Assembly: GCA_017445475.1 (NCBI GenBank)
Contig: JAFSUB010000018.1
Span: forward strand, 1-64,000
Direction of reading: 5' to 3'
Source of the DNA: Alphaproteobacteria bacterium
Lineage (GTDB): Bacteria > Pseudomonadota > Alphaproteobacteria > RF32 > CAG-239
Length of the DNA: 64,000 nucleotides
Below, one piece after another: positions 18,473-27,993 of the stretch. Numbering within the stretch: the first letter of the stretch is position 1; the number at the start of each line of letters is the position of its first letter. The position numbers were made by a program, and so were the translations under genes. Under the pieces are notes generated by a model. It was not told the DNA's origin. It worked only from the letters and a program-made list of their open reading frames with translations, and made no database searches.

Positions 18473-19583
18473 ATGAAAGCGGAAATTTTGGGCATCAGCG
18501 AAGAAATCAAGCAATCTCTGGCGTTGCTGAGGAGGTTTCTTTGACTATGACAATGCTCTTTTGCGTTTAAGCGAGCTTGAATCGCTGACATCTGATTCAA
18601 ACCTTTGGAACGATGGTCAAAAAGCGCAGAAATTGCTGCGCGAAAAAACAAATCTTGAAGCGGCATTATCAAGCTATGAACAGATGCAAGACCGTCTTTA
18701 TGACAATCTTGAGATGGCCGGTTTGTATGATAATGACGAAGAGATGCAGCAACAGATTTATGTTGAGCTCGAAGCCTTAAAAAAAGAGGCCGAACGCCAA
18801 AAGCTTGAGGCACTGCTTTCAGGCGAGGCCGACCACAATGACGCATATTTGGAAATTCACGCGGGAAGCGGTGGCACGGAGGCGCAGGATTGGGCCGAGA
18901 TGCTGCTTCGAATGTATGTCAGATGGGCGGAAAAACACGGCTATAAAACCGAATATGAAGAAGAAACCGAAGGCGATGTGGCCGGACTTAAATCTGTAAC
19001 CGTTAAAATTGTGGGACACAATGCATACGGTTGGCTTAAATCGGAAAGCGGTGTGCACAGACTTGTTCGTATTTCGCCTTTTGACAGTGCTTCAAGGCGG
19101 CATACGAGTTTTGCTTCGGTTACGGTATATCCGGCCATAGATGACGATATTAAAATTGAGGTTAATGAGGCAGATTGCCGTATTGACACCTATCGAGCAT
19201 CGGGTGCCGGCGGACAGCACATCAACAAAACCGATTCGGCGGTTCGAATAACGCATATTCCGACCGGAATTGTGGTTCAAAGCCAAAGTCAGCGTTCGCA
19301 GTTTCAAAACAGGGAAACAGCTTGGAAAATGCTCAAAGCGCGGCTTTATGATTTAGAATTGAAAAAACGCTCGGATGCCGAGCAATTAAGACGCGAAGAT
19401 CAGGGCGACAACGGTTGGGGATATCAGATACGCTCATATGTTTTGCAACCGTATCGCTTGGTTAAAGATTTGAGAACAAACGTTGAAACGTCAGATGATA
19501 AAGCGGTTTTAGACGGCGAAATCGACCTGTTTTTGGCGGCATATTTGGCTTCGCAAACCGCAAAAAGCGAGAGCAAGATATGA
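18473..19583 (+). CDS. prfB: Peptide chain release factor 2 with programmed +1 frameshift
   Basis: RF2 is made from two frames. Frame one starts at ATG 18473 (MKAEILGISEEIK...) and reads 23 codons to CTT followed by in-frame TGA at 18542-18544. Skipping the T at 18542 gives LDYDNALLRLSELESL and an open frame to 19583. The product is about 369 residues, as expected for RF2 (365 in E. coli). Diagnostic motifs are SPF (RISPFDS, stop-codon specificity) and GGQ (SGAGGQHINK, peptide release). RF2 reads UGA and UAA, so its own level decides whether the UGA terminates or shifts. It sits 2 nt after mrcA and overlaps the next gene by 4 nt. It is not a broken gene. Confidence 0.97.
18530..18545 (+). promoter_or_regulatory. 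prfB: RF2 autoregulatory frameshift site
   Basis: The sequence AGGAGGTTTCTTTGAC holds an internal Shine-Dalgarno (AGGAGG), then TTT, the slippery CTT and TGA followed by C. This is the classic prfB site; E. coli has AGGGGGTATCTTTGAC. Confidence 0.97.
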
Positions 19584-22500
19584 AAAAAAGCTATTATTTC
19601 AGAAAAGTTTTAGACTATCTTGGCGTAACGTTTTTGCTTGGCGTTCTGTATTTTTTGTGGATTCTTTATCAAGGGCCGCTTTCCGTGCCGTTTCTAAAGC
19701 CGTATATTGTTAAGGCGCTCAATTCAAAGCAAAACGAATATACAATGGACATCGGTTCGGTTAACATTGAACTGGTGCGTTCCATTCAGCCGATTAAAAT
19801 TATTGCAAAGAATGTTTTGTTGCGTAAAAATGACAACAACATCACCATTAAAACGCCAAAACTTTTTATGTCGTTCAGCGTTAGGGCATTGCTTAAAGGT
19901 ATGATTGCGCCATCAAGCATCAACATCAGAAATCCGCAGGTTTCCATTTTTACGACATACGGCCTTGAAAAAGACAAAGAAAATGAGATTAACCGCAAAA
20001 AGGTGGAGTTTTATTTTGATTGGTTTGAGGGTTTTTTAGAGCGTTTTAATTCAAGCGATCAAATGTATTCCGAAAGCTATATCAACGAAATTGTTATCAA
20101 AGATGCGAGCATTGAGTTTCATGAGGTTGATTTGGGGCGAAAGTGGCAGCTTTCAAATGTAGATTTGAAATTTAATCGCAATTTAACAAGTTTGGAGCTT
20201 GCCGCAGAGGGCGTGGTTGATTTGGGCGAAAAAATGGCAACGATTCAAACAGGTTTGGAATATGTGCCTATCTCTAAAATGCTTCATTTGCGTGCTTTGT
20301 TTGCCGATGTGGTTGTGTCGGACTTCATTGGGCAAATCGGCAAAGATGTATCCTCTGTTGATGTGCCGATTGAAGGCGAAGTAAGAGCCGCGATTCATTT
20401 CGACGAAGTTTTAAAACATAAAACGGATTTGGTGCAAAGCATTGATTCGGCGCTTGAAAAAATAGAGTTTCAAATTGCCGGTTCATCAGGAACGGTTCAT
20501 TTCGGTGATGATGAAAAATTTGACTATCCCATCGGTTCGTTTTCATTTGAGGGAAAAATCAGCGGCGGGCTTGACCGTATTGATTTAAAAAATGCGGAAC
20601 TCATGACCGACAACAAAAAAGTGAGCTTAAATTTTGCGCTTTCGGGTTATCAAAAATATTTCTTTGAAAAATCGCTTGAAGATTTGAAAATCAACTTTTC
20701 GGCAAAAGTTGATTCTCTTGATATGAACGACTTGTCAAAGTTTTGGCCGCGATATTTCGGCGAGCCCGCGTGGGAGTGGTGCAAAGACGGTTTATATGGC
20801 GGAAAATATAAAAATGCCGATTTTAAGTTTGTGTGGCAATATGATGATAAAGAAAAACATATGGTTCTGTCTTCTCTTGCGGGAACGCTTGATATTGAAA
20901 ACGGAACGGTTTTTTATCTGGAGGGTATGCCCGTTGTTTCGGGGGTTTACGGCAAAGCAAACTTTAAAAAAGGGGAAATTGATATTGCGCTCGACAAAGG
21001 TATATCCGAGGCCATTATGGTTGATGTCGGCAGGGTTCGGCTTTATGATCTTGATAAAGAAGAAAATTTTATAGACATACAAATCAAAGGTGATTCAAGC
21101 ATTCCGGACGCATTGAAATATATTGACCATCCACCGCTTGAGCTGACCAAAGAACTTAAGCTTAAAACAGAGCAAATCGACGGTGATGTCAGTATTGATT
21201 TGGGGCTTAATTTCGAACTTTATCAAAACTTAAAACCCGAAGACATAAAGGTTGATGTTGATGCGGTTTTAACAGATGTGAATGTTGCAAAACTTTTTGA
21301 TGAAAAAGATTTGACGGCGCAACAAATTGATTTGAAGCTTGAAAACAAAGTATTGACGGCAACGGGTGAGGCAAAATTGGGCGATGTGCCCGTGCGGTTT
21401 TCTTTTAAGCAAAACTTCGGCAAGTCGGCATATCTTGGCAAAGGTGTGTTTAATTTTCGCTTTGATGATGTGTTCAAATCAAGGTTTAATTTGAACAGCG
21501 CATTTTTAGATGAGCCTTATGTTTCGGGGTTTGCCGATGTGTCTGCCGATGTTTTGATTGCAGATGAACAAAAAACGGAAGTAGCAATAGATGCCGATTT
21601 GGAAAATATGAACATCGACTATTCGTTTTTCGGTTTTGTAAAACCTCAGGGGCAAAAAGGTGCGGCAAAAGCAAAACTGGTTTTAAAAGGCGGAAAGTTG
21701 CAAAGTGTGCCCTCCTTTGGCATAACATATCCTGATTTTTCCATGACGGGAAAGGTAAGCTTAAATGCGGATGGAGCATTGAAAAGCATTAATATTGACA
21801 GCATTAAAGCCCCGAAAACTTCGGCAGCGCTGAAAATAGATTTTGCCGCAACGAGCGAAGAAACTCATAAAATAAACATCAGCGGCAACAGTTATGATTT
21901 AACCGAGCTGTTTTCAAGACGCGAAAAAAAGCAAAAAGAAAAAGCAAAAGATAATCCCCTATCGGAGGCCGATGAAGATTTGGCTTTTTTGCCGAATGTT
22001 GATGTTTTTATGAATGTAAACAGCTTGTGGACCAATGAAAAAACACCGATTAAAAACTTTATCGGAAATGTGATTTTAAAACACGGAATTGGCGTTGAAG
22101 AAGTTCATCTTTTGGGCAATCACGGTTCGGACAAGTCTATTAAATTGACGCTTGATTATGTGCCCAAAAAAAATGGCGAACATGTCTTAAATATTGACAG
22201 CAACAATGCCGGTAGCACGCTTCGGGTTTTAAGACTGTATGACAATATGAGCGGCGGTATTTTGAAAATTGAGGCCAAAAGAGGCACAGATAAAAAAATT
22301 ATCGGGCATGCTAAAATCAGAGATTTTACAATTCAAAACACACCGCTCATGGCAAAATTTTTGACGGTTGCTTCTTTTAGCGGAATGCTTGATTTACTTA
22401 AAGGCGACGGGCTTGTTTTTTCGCATTTTGATGCGCCGTTTTCCTATAAAAACAAAACGCTTCACATCAATGAAGCCAAAATGTTCGGCAACGTTATCGG

Positions 22501-22765
22501 GTTTACGGCATCGGGCAAGGTTAATCGCTTAACGGAAAACATCGACATCAAGGGTATTGTTTCGCCGGCATACGGGCTCAACTCAATGGTCGGTAAAATT
22601 CCGCTTGTCGGAAAGATGCTTGCCGGTAAGGACGGAACAATTTTTGCGGCAAATTATGAAATCAGCGAAACAATCGATAATCCGAAAATTTCAATCAATC
22701 CGCTTTCTTTGTTGAGCCCGAATTCCGTGAAAGATTTGTTTTCTTCAGAGGAAAATGATGAGTAA
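19580..22765 (+). CDS. AsmA/YhdP-like envelope protein
   Basis: A 1061-residue protein with one N-terminal membrane segment (about residues 13-31) and a long beta-rich periplasmic part. The C-terminal region (MAKFLTVASFSGMLDLL, then HFDAPF and MFGNVIGFTASG) matches the AsmA-like C-terminal/DUF3971 signature of YhdP-type proteins. These are thought to form bridges that carry phospholipids between inner and outer membrane. Its ATG overlaps the prfB stop by 4 nt and the HAD-like gene overlaps its end, so it belongs to the mrcA operon. A lysine-rich, probably disordered segment (RREKKQKEKAK) lies near residue 780. The exact subfamily needs a profile search. Confidence 0.8.
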   Translation: MKKSYYFRKVLDYLGVTFLLGVLYFLWILYQGPLSVPFLKPYIVKALNSKQNEYTMDIGSVNIELVRSIQPIKIIAKNVLLRKNDNNITIKTPKLFMSFSVRALLKGMIAPSSINIRNPQVSIFTTYGLEKDKENEINRKKVEFYFDWFEGFLERFNSSDQMYSESYINEIVIKDASIEFHEVDLGRKWQLSNVDLKFNRNLTSLELAAEGVVDLGEKMATIQTGLEYVPISKMLHLRALFADVVVSDFIGQIGKDVSSVDVPIEGEVRAAIHFDEVLKHKTDLVQSIDSALEKIEFQIAGSSGTVHFGDDEKFDYPIGSFSFEGKISGGLDRIDLKNAELMTDNKKVSLNFALSGYQKYFFEKSLEDLKINFSAKVDSLDMNDLSKFWPRYFGEPAWEWCKDGLYGGKYKNADFKFVWQYDDKEKHMVLSSLAGTLDIENGTVFYLEGMPVVSGVYGKANFKKGEIDIALDKGISEAIMVDVGRVRLYDLDKEENFIDIQIKGDSSIPDALKYIDHPPLELTKELKLKTEQIDGDVSIDLGLNFELYQNLKPEDIKVDVDAVLTDVNVAKLFDEKDLTAQQIDLKLENKVLTATGEAKLGDVPVRFSFKQNFGKSAYLGKGVFNFRFDDVFKSRFNLNSAFLDEPYVSGFADVSADVLIADEQKTEVAIDADLENMNIDYSFFGFVKPQGQKGAAKAKLVLKGGKLQSVPSFGITYPDFSMTGKVSLNADGALKSINIDSIKAPKTSAALKIDFAATSEETHKINISGNSYDLTELFSRREKKQKEKAKDNPLSEADEDLAFLPNVDVFMNVNSLWTNEKTPIKNFIGNVILKHGIGVEEVHLLGNHGSDKSIKLTLDYVPKKNGEHVLNIDSNNAGSTLRVLRLYDNMSGGILKIEAKRGTDKKIIGHAKIRDFTIQNTPLMAKFLTVASFSGMLDLLKGDGLVFSHFDAPFSYKNKTLHINEAKMFGNVIGFTASGKVNRLTENIDIKGIVSPAYGLNSMVGKIPLVGKMLAGKDGTIFAANYEISETIDNPKISINPLSLLSPNSVKDLFSSEENDE

Positions 22766-23237
22766 GCGCTTAAAAATAGGGATAGACTATCATGGCGTCA
22801 TCACGCAAAATCCGGCGTTTTTTCGAGATTTGACAGCGCTTGCCTTAAAGCAAAATCATCAAATTGTTGTTTTAAGCGGTGCAAAAGCTCAAGATGTGGA
22901 GGCATATCTTTTGAAAAACAACATTTCTTACAGTGCTGTTTTTTCGCTGCTTGATTATTTTCAGGCGCGAGAGCTTGCAACATTTTATGAAGACGGGTCG
23001 TTTTTTGTGCCGAGCGTGCTTTGGGACCGAGCCAAGGCGGACTACTGCTTGAAAAACGGTGTTGATTTGCATATTGACGATTCGATGCTTTACGGCACAT
23101 ATTTCCAAACGCCTTTCTGCTTTTATTCGAAAAAAGGCGAACGCTGCACGTTTATTAAGAAAAATGTGGTTCTTGATTTTCAAAAATCGGCAAAAGAAGT
23201 TTTGTCGGACATTGTTTCGACGTTAAGTCAATTTTGA
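22755..23237 (+). CDS. Small HAD-like protein
   Basis: A 160-residue soluble protein with KIGIDYHGVIT near the N-terminus, resembling HAD motif I (DxDGT/V). A late LHIDDSMLYG resembles the acidic motif IV. The first Asp, the usual nucleophile, is present, but the second Asp of motif I is His. Phosphatase activity is therefore uncertain. It overlaps the AsmA-like gene by 11 nt and ends 1 nt from a convergent lipoprotein gene. No substrate can be inferred from context. Confidence 0.6.
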   Translation: MMSKRLKIGIDYHGVITQNPAFFRDLTALALKQNHQIVVLSGAKAQDVEAYLLKNNISYSAVFSLLDYFQARELATFYEDGSFFVPSVLWDRAKADYCLKNGVDLHIDDSMLYGTYFQTPFCFYSKKGERCTFIKKNVVLDFQKSAKEVLSDIVSTLSQF

Positions 23238-23238
23238 T

Positions 23239-23844
23239 TTAGTATTGCAAAACGAGCGAATTGTCTTTCACATACATGTTAAGATGTTCTTCAATGTTTT
23301 GGCGCATTTTAACGTTAAAGTCCGAAATGAGGTTTTCAACCATTTCATGCCAGTATTTTTCTTTTTCATCAATCTGTGTGTCAATCGGAATGGAAAGCTC
23401 GCGCCACGCATCAAGAGATGTTCGCGCCACAGAGCCGTTTGCATCAACAATTTTTAAGGTTGTTGAAAGTGTTGCGCGATATTTCAAACTGTCTTTGTGA
23501 AAAAGATCGGCAGCCTTAACCTCATTTTCGACAACGCTTGCATCTTTGATGATGAACTCGGCCGTGCGGTTGCGCGAATAATCGGAAGCCTGAAGGCTGT
23601 CAGTTGCCCAAACTCTTGCCGCTCTTTCGATTGAAACGGGAAACAAGTGCTCAACATTCGGTTTTGTAAACGAAGGTGTGAAGTCGGAAACGATGTCAAC
23701 TTTGTTGACCAAAAGCTCAATGGGCTTTTGGTTGTTAAACCGCGGCTCGGCGTAACGGTGCACGGCGGCTTTTTCCGTTTGGTGTGTGCAGGCGCCGACA
23801 ATAAACAACATCAAAACGCCTAAAAGCTTGAAAAATTTGGACAT
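23239..23844 (-). CDS. Lipoprotein of unknown function
   Basis: A 201-residue protein with a lipoprotein signal peptide, where VGAC places the lipidated Cys at residue 19. The body is mixed alpha/beta, with a segment (KYRATLSTTLKIVDANGSV) that reads like beta-strands of a periplasmic domain, and a helical C-terminus. I do not recognise a family. Its stop lies one base from that of the convergent HAD-like gene. It may be co-transcribed downstream of hslO, 50 nt away. Confidence 0.7.
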   Translation of the reverse strand: MSKFFKLLGVLMLFIVGACTHQTEKAAVHRYAEPRFNNQKPIELLVNKVDIVSDFTPSFTKPNVEHLFPVSIERAARVWATDSLQASDYSRNRTAEFIIKDASVVENEVKAADLFHKDSLKYRATLSTTLKIVDANGSVARTSLDAWRELSIPIDTQIDEKEKYWHEMVENLISDFNVKMRQNIEEHLNMYVKDNSLVLQY

Positions 23845-23894
23845 CTTATGTTCCTTAAAACAAATTCAAACTTCTTTTTAATATAAAAAAAGAC

Positions 23895-24836
23895 TTATTG
23901 CAAGTTTTTTTCAAAATTTGAAAGCTCATCAGGGGTGAACACATATTTTTGTGCGCAAAAATTGCACGTTGCTTCAATTAAGCCGTTTTCAAGAGTCATA
24001 TCCTTAATGTCTTTTGGCTCAAAGCTTGAAAGCGTTGTCAAAAGTTTTTCACGGCTGCAACGGCATCCGAACGAAAAATTTTTTGTGCCGCTGATTTGAA
24101 GGTTGTTGGCGTGAAAAAGCCTGTGTAAAATTTCGGTTGATGACAGATTCGCATCAAAAACTTCCTCGGGTTTCAAACTGTTTGTGAAAGCGGTTATGTC
24201 TTCCCACAGGCGATTTAAGGTGTCTTCGTTTAACTGGGTTTCTTTACCGCCCTTAAGAGGCACTTTTTGCAACAAAAGGCCACCGGCCAAAAAGCTTTGG
24301 CTTTCGCCCTGCGGGGTTTTTACAAAAAGCTTGAGTGCCGTGTCGATTTGTTCGGAATTTTTGAAATAACGCAAGGCGAGTTCGGTTAATGTTTTGCCCT
24401 TCAAATCGACAACGCCCTGATACGGTCTTGCACCTTTTTGCTCGTCAACGGTTAGGGCCATATAGCCGCCGCCGACAAGGTGGGCCACAGATTCGACAAT
24501 ATCTTGTGTTTTGCGCAGTTGTTTGGCATCTTCAAGTTTTTGAGCATCAAACTTGGCGCATGATCTGATTTTTCCTTGTGAATTGACATCGACAACAAGC
24601 AGTGAGACCGGCCCGTTTCCCTGAATTTGAAGCGTGAACAAGCCGTCAAACTTGAGCATTGAAGCGCAAAGCGCCGCTAAGGCCGTTGTTTCGGCAAGTG
24701 CCGATGAAACATTTAACGGATAGTTGTGTTTGCCTAGAATGTCCTCTAACACCTGATTGAGGCGCACAAATCGCCCTACAACCGCACCGTTTTCAAGAAA
24801 AAAAGATGCACAAACATCAAAATTTTTGTTGTCCAA
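23895..24836 (-). CDS. hslO: Hsp33 redox-regulated chaperone
   Basis: A 313-residue protein with the Hsp33 substrate-binding core and the C-terminal redox switch: CRC near residue 260 and CNFC about 31 residues later. These four cysteines bind zinc when reduced and form disulfides under oxidative stress, which unfolds the linker and turns on holdase activity. GNGPVSLLVVD and YMALTVDEQ are typical of the core. It is divergent from recX. Confidence 0.93.
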   Translation of the reverse strand: MDNKNFDVCASFFLENGAVVGRFVRLNQVLEDILGKHNYPLNVSSALAETTALAALCASMLKFDGLFTLQIQGNGPVSLLVVDVNSQGKIRSCAKFDAQKLEDAKQLRKTQDIVESVAHLVGGGYMALTVDEQKGARPYQGVVDLKGKTLTELALRYFKNSEQIDTALKLFVKTPQGESQSFLAGGLLLQKVPLKGGKETQLNEDTLNRLWEDITAFTNSLKPEEVFDANLSSTEILHRLFHANNLQISGTKNFSFGCRCSREKLLTTLSSFEPKDIKDMTLENGLIEATCNFCAQKYVFTPDELSNFEKNLQ

Positions 24837-24908
24837 TTTTAAAATTCCTTATTATAATCAACACAAAACAAAGAATAATCTAATAAAATCGGAAAGATTT
24901 TTCAAGAG

Positions 24909-25454
24909 ATGAATTTAAGCACATCCGAAAAAAAGCGAAAACCCTTAAAAAAAATTACGAAAACGAGGCTTCAAAACATCGGTTTGTATTATTTGCAGCG
25001 TTTTGAATCTTCGGTTCACAATTTAAGAAGTGTTTTAAGGCGGCGTGTCGACCGCTACGCTTTCGAAAACAAAGAATTTGATAAGCTTGAGGCCTATGGG
25101 TGGATTGAAGATTTGCTGGAAGATTTTTCAAAAAAAAATTATGTCAGCGACGAGCGCTATGGTGCTCTTAAGGTTCGCGACTATATCGAATCAAACAAAC
25201 CCGTGCGCTATATTAAAAACAAGCTTAAAACAAAAGGTATTGATGAAAAAAACATTGATGCACTGATTGAAAATGAAAACATTGATGAGGTGCAAATGGC
25301 TCTTAATTTTGCAAAAAAGAAAAAAATAGGGCCTTTTAGAGAAAATGAAGATGCCGCCGCTCAAAACCGACAAAAAGATATGGCCACGCTTTTAAGAGCC
25401 GGTTTTGAATATGACGTCGTTTGCAATGTTTTAAGCGCAAACTTTGATGCTTAA
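24909..25454 (+). CDS. recX: RecX-family regulatory protein
   Basis: A 181-residue basic, helical protein fitting RecX: repeated three-helix units with LQRFESSVHNLRSVLRRRV, then LEDFSKKNYVSDERYG and RYIKNKLKTKGI. RecX proteins bind RecA filaments and limit their activity. It is not beside recA here. The gene has a weak ribosome site (AAGAG) before the ATG. It ends 4 nt from the convergent glgP gene. Confidence 0.8.
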   Translation: MNLSTSEKKRKPLKKITKTRLQNIGLYYLQRFESSVHNLRSVLRRRVDRYAFENKEFDKLEAYGWIEDLLEDFSKKNYVSDERYGALKVRDYIESNKPVRYIKNKLKTKGIDEKNIDALIENENIDEVQMALNFAKKKKIGPFRENEDAAAQNRQKDMATLLRAGFEYDVVCNVLSANFDA

Positions 25455-25458
25455 GCTT

Positions 25459-27942
25459 TTAGTCGACCGGCTTGATGTGCCAAATTTTCTTGGCATATTC
25501 CATCACCGCACGGTCGGATGAAAAATAGCCGATTCGCGCAACATTTAAGATGGCCTTTTTAAACCACAATGCGGCGTCGAGATAGTCTTGCTCTGCTTTG
25601 TGTATGGCATTGTCAAAATCTTGCAGGTCAGCCAATACAAAATAGTAGTCGTTTTCAAGCAAGTCTTCATAAATGGGCTTGAACAAAAGCGCGCGGTCTT
25701 TTTCGCAGAACGTTGTTGAATTAAGTGCATTTAAAATGCGCTTGATGTAGTCTGATTTTTCATACAGCTCACGCGGGTTATATGTCGGTCTTTTTTGGCG
25801 GATTTCTTCTTCCGTTAAGCCGAACAAATAAAAGTTATCGGCGCCGACTTTTTCTCTGATTTCGATGTTTGCGCCGTCATACGTGCCGACAGTTAAGGCA
25901 CCGTTTAAGGCAAATTTCATATTGCCCGTGCCGGAGGCTTCAAAACCTGCGGTTGAAACCTGCAGACTGATGTCGGCCGCCGGCATCAATTTTTCGGCCA
26001 AAGAAACTTTGTAATCGGGCATAAAAATAACCTTGATGGTGTTGTTGACACGCGAGTCGTTGTTGACAACATCGGCGATGTTGTTAATCAGCTTAATGAC
26101 AAGCTTGGCATATGTGTATGAAGGAGCGGCTTTGCCCGCAAAAATATAGGTTTTGCTCTTTTGGGGATAAATATTGTCTTTGATGATTGAAAAATAATCA
26201 CCGATAATTTGCAAAGCGGTTAAAAGTTGGCGCTTATATTCGTGTATGCGCTTGGCGTGAATGATGTATATGCTGTCGGGATCGACCACAACACCGGTTG
26301 TTTTGAAAATTTGAAAAGCCAAATGTTCTTTGTTGAGTTGTTTGATGTCGGCAAATTTTGAAACAAAATCCGCATCTTGCGCAAACGCTTCAAGTTTTGA
26401 AAGATCTTCTAAATGCGTTATCCAAGACGCGCCGATTTTTTGTGTGATAAGCTCAGAAAGCGCCGTGTTGGCATGTAAAAGCCAGCGCCGCGGTGTGATG
26501 CCGTTTGTGATGTTTGTAAATTTTTCAGGCCACAGCTCAAAAAATTCGGGCACAAGAGATGTTTTAAGAAGCTCGGTGTGCAACTTTGCCACCCCGTTAA
26601 CCGAAAACGAGCCGACAATCGACAGATTCGCCATTCTAATGACCTGATTGTCGCCTTCGCCGGAAACAATGGAAACTTTTGCAAGCTTTTCTTCGTTTGA
26701 GCCGAAACGGGCGCGTGCAAATTCCATAAACCGGCGGTTGATTTCGTAAATAATCTGCAAATGTCTGGGCAGAAGTTTGCTCAAAATTCGACTCGGCCAC
26801 TTTTCCAAAGCTTCAGGCAACAAAGTGTGGTTTGTGTAGGCAAAAATTTTGGTTGTAATTTGCCAAGCATCCACCCATTCTTGCCCGTATTCGTCCATCA
26901 AAAGACGCATCATTTCGGCAATGGCAAGCGCCGGATGCGTGTCGTTGAGCTGAATGCACACATATTCCGGCATTTTGTGAAAGTCGTTGCTCTTTTCCAA
27001 AAAGCGGCGGATAATGTCTTGAATGGCACACGAAACGAAGAAATATTGCTGCATCAGCCGAAGCGTTTTGCCCGATTCCAAATTGTCTGAAGGATATAAA
27101 ACTTTTGAGACCGTTTCGGTTTGAATTTTGTCTTTCACGGCTTCCATATAGCCGCCTTCGTTGAAAATTTTGATGTTGAGTTCATCATCTGTTTTGGCGG
27201 AAAAAAGCCGCAGGTAGTTAACGGATTTTCCGGCATATCCAACAATCGGAAAGTCATACGGCACGCCGTATATGCTTCGCGTGTCCGTCCAAGCAAAATA
27301 GGTTCTGCCGTTCGGGCCGACATAGCTTTCGACACGTCCGTAAAGAGGAACGGTGATTTTGCGATCATGCCTCGGAAATTGCCACGGCGATTCCTCACAA
27401 AGCCATGTGTCGGCCTGTTCAATCTGCCAACCGTTGTCAAATTTTTGTTTAAATAAGCCGAACTGATAGTTGATGCCGTAGCCGAATCCGGCTAAACCAA
27501 GCGATGCCATCGAATCAAGATAACATGCGGCCAGTCTTCCTAAGCCGCCGTTGCCGAGTGCCGGATCATATTCCGCATCGTAAATATCGTCCATTGAAAG
27601 ATTGGGCATACCTTCAATATGGATATCTTTGATAAGCTTAAACAAATCCAGATTATGAAGATTGTTTTCAAGCGAGCGTCCCATTAAATATTCAATCGAA
27701 AGATAGTAAACACGCTTCGAACCCACGGCATTGTAACGCGAGATGGTTTCATACATTCTATCTAAAGCAAATTCTCTGACAGCCAGCGAAATGGCCTGCA
27801 AGGCTTCCTGCTTTGTGAGTTCCATCGGGCGTTTGCCGATGAAATATTTAATGTAGTGCTCAATTGAAAGCTTCAAACGTGCTTTTTCAATTTCACTTAA
27901 TGCGTTTTTTTTCTGACTTTTCACTTTTTTATCCTTCATCAA
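25459..27942 (-). CDS. glgP: Glycogen/maltodextrin phosphorylase
   Basis: An 827-residue cytoplasmic enzyme of the GT35 family that splits alpha-1,4-glucan with phosphate to give glucose-1-phosphate. The pyridoxal-phosphate lysine is K676 in GTGNMKFALNG. LGNGGLGRLAACYLDS, the ITNGITPRRW region and HAKRIHEYKRQ are all family signatures. Length matches E. coli GlgP (815). Pgm at 31321 would convert the product to glucose-6-phosphate. No glg synthesis genes are in view. Confidence 0.97.
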   Translation of the reverse strand: MMKDKKVKSQKKNALSEIEKARLKLSIEHYIKYFIGKRPMELTKQEALQAISLAVREFALDRMYETISRYNAVGSKRVYYLSIEYLMGRSLENNLHNLDLFKLIKDIHIEGMPNLSMDDIYDAEYDPALGNGGLGRLAACYLDSMASLGLAGFGYGINYQFGLFKQKFDNGWQIEQADTWLCEESPWQFPRHDRKITVPLYGRVESYVGPNGRTYFAWTDTRSIYGVPYDFPIVGYAGKSVNYLRLFSAKTDDELNIKIFNEGGYMEAVKDKIQTETVSKVLYPSDNLESGKTLRLMQQYFFVSCAIQDIIRRFLEKSNDFHKMPEYVCIQLNDTHPALAIAEMMRLLMDEYGQEWVDAWQITTKIFAYTNHTLLPEALEKWPSRILSKLLPRHLQIIYEINRRFMEFARARFGSNEEKLAKVSIVSGEGDNQVIRMANLSIVGSFSVNGVAKLHTELLKTSLVPEFFELWPEKFTNITNGITPRRWLLHANTALSELITQKIGASWITHLEDLSKLEAFAQDADFVSKFADIKQLNKEHLAFQIFKTTGVVVDPDSIYIIHAKRIHEYKRQLLTALQIIGDYFSIIKDNIYPQKSKTYIFAGKAAPSYTYAKLVIKLINNIADVVNNDSRVNNTIKVIFMPDYKVSLAEKLMPAADISLQVSTAGFEASGTGNMKFALNGALTVGTYDGANIEIREKVGADNFYLFGLTEEEIRQKRPTYNPRELYEKSDYIKRILNALNSTTFCEKDRALLFKPIYEDLLENDYYFVLADLQDFDNAIHKAEQDYLDAALWFKKAILNVARIGYFSSDRAVMEYAKKIWHIKPVD

Positions 27943-27993
27943 TGCCTCACAATATATTCTCTATTTGTTTAAATTCAGTTACAAGCGAAGATT

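Noticed and set aside
18561-19583. RF2 as a separate ORF starting at an internal ATG, or as a pseudogene with a frameshift
   Set aside because: The upstream frame, internal Shine-Dalgarno and CTT-TGA-C site give the normal full-length RF2; the shift is programmed.
24837-24908. Promoter with TATAAT-like box between hslO and recX
   Set aside because: TATAAT-like sequence exists on both strands but no -35 at a sensible distance.
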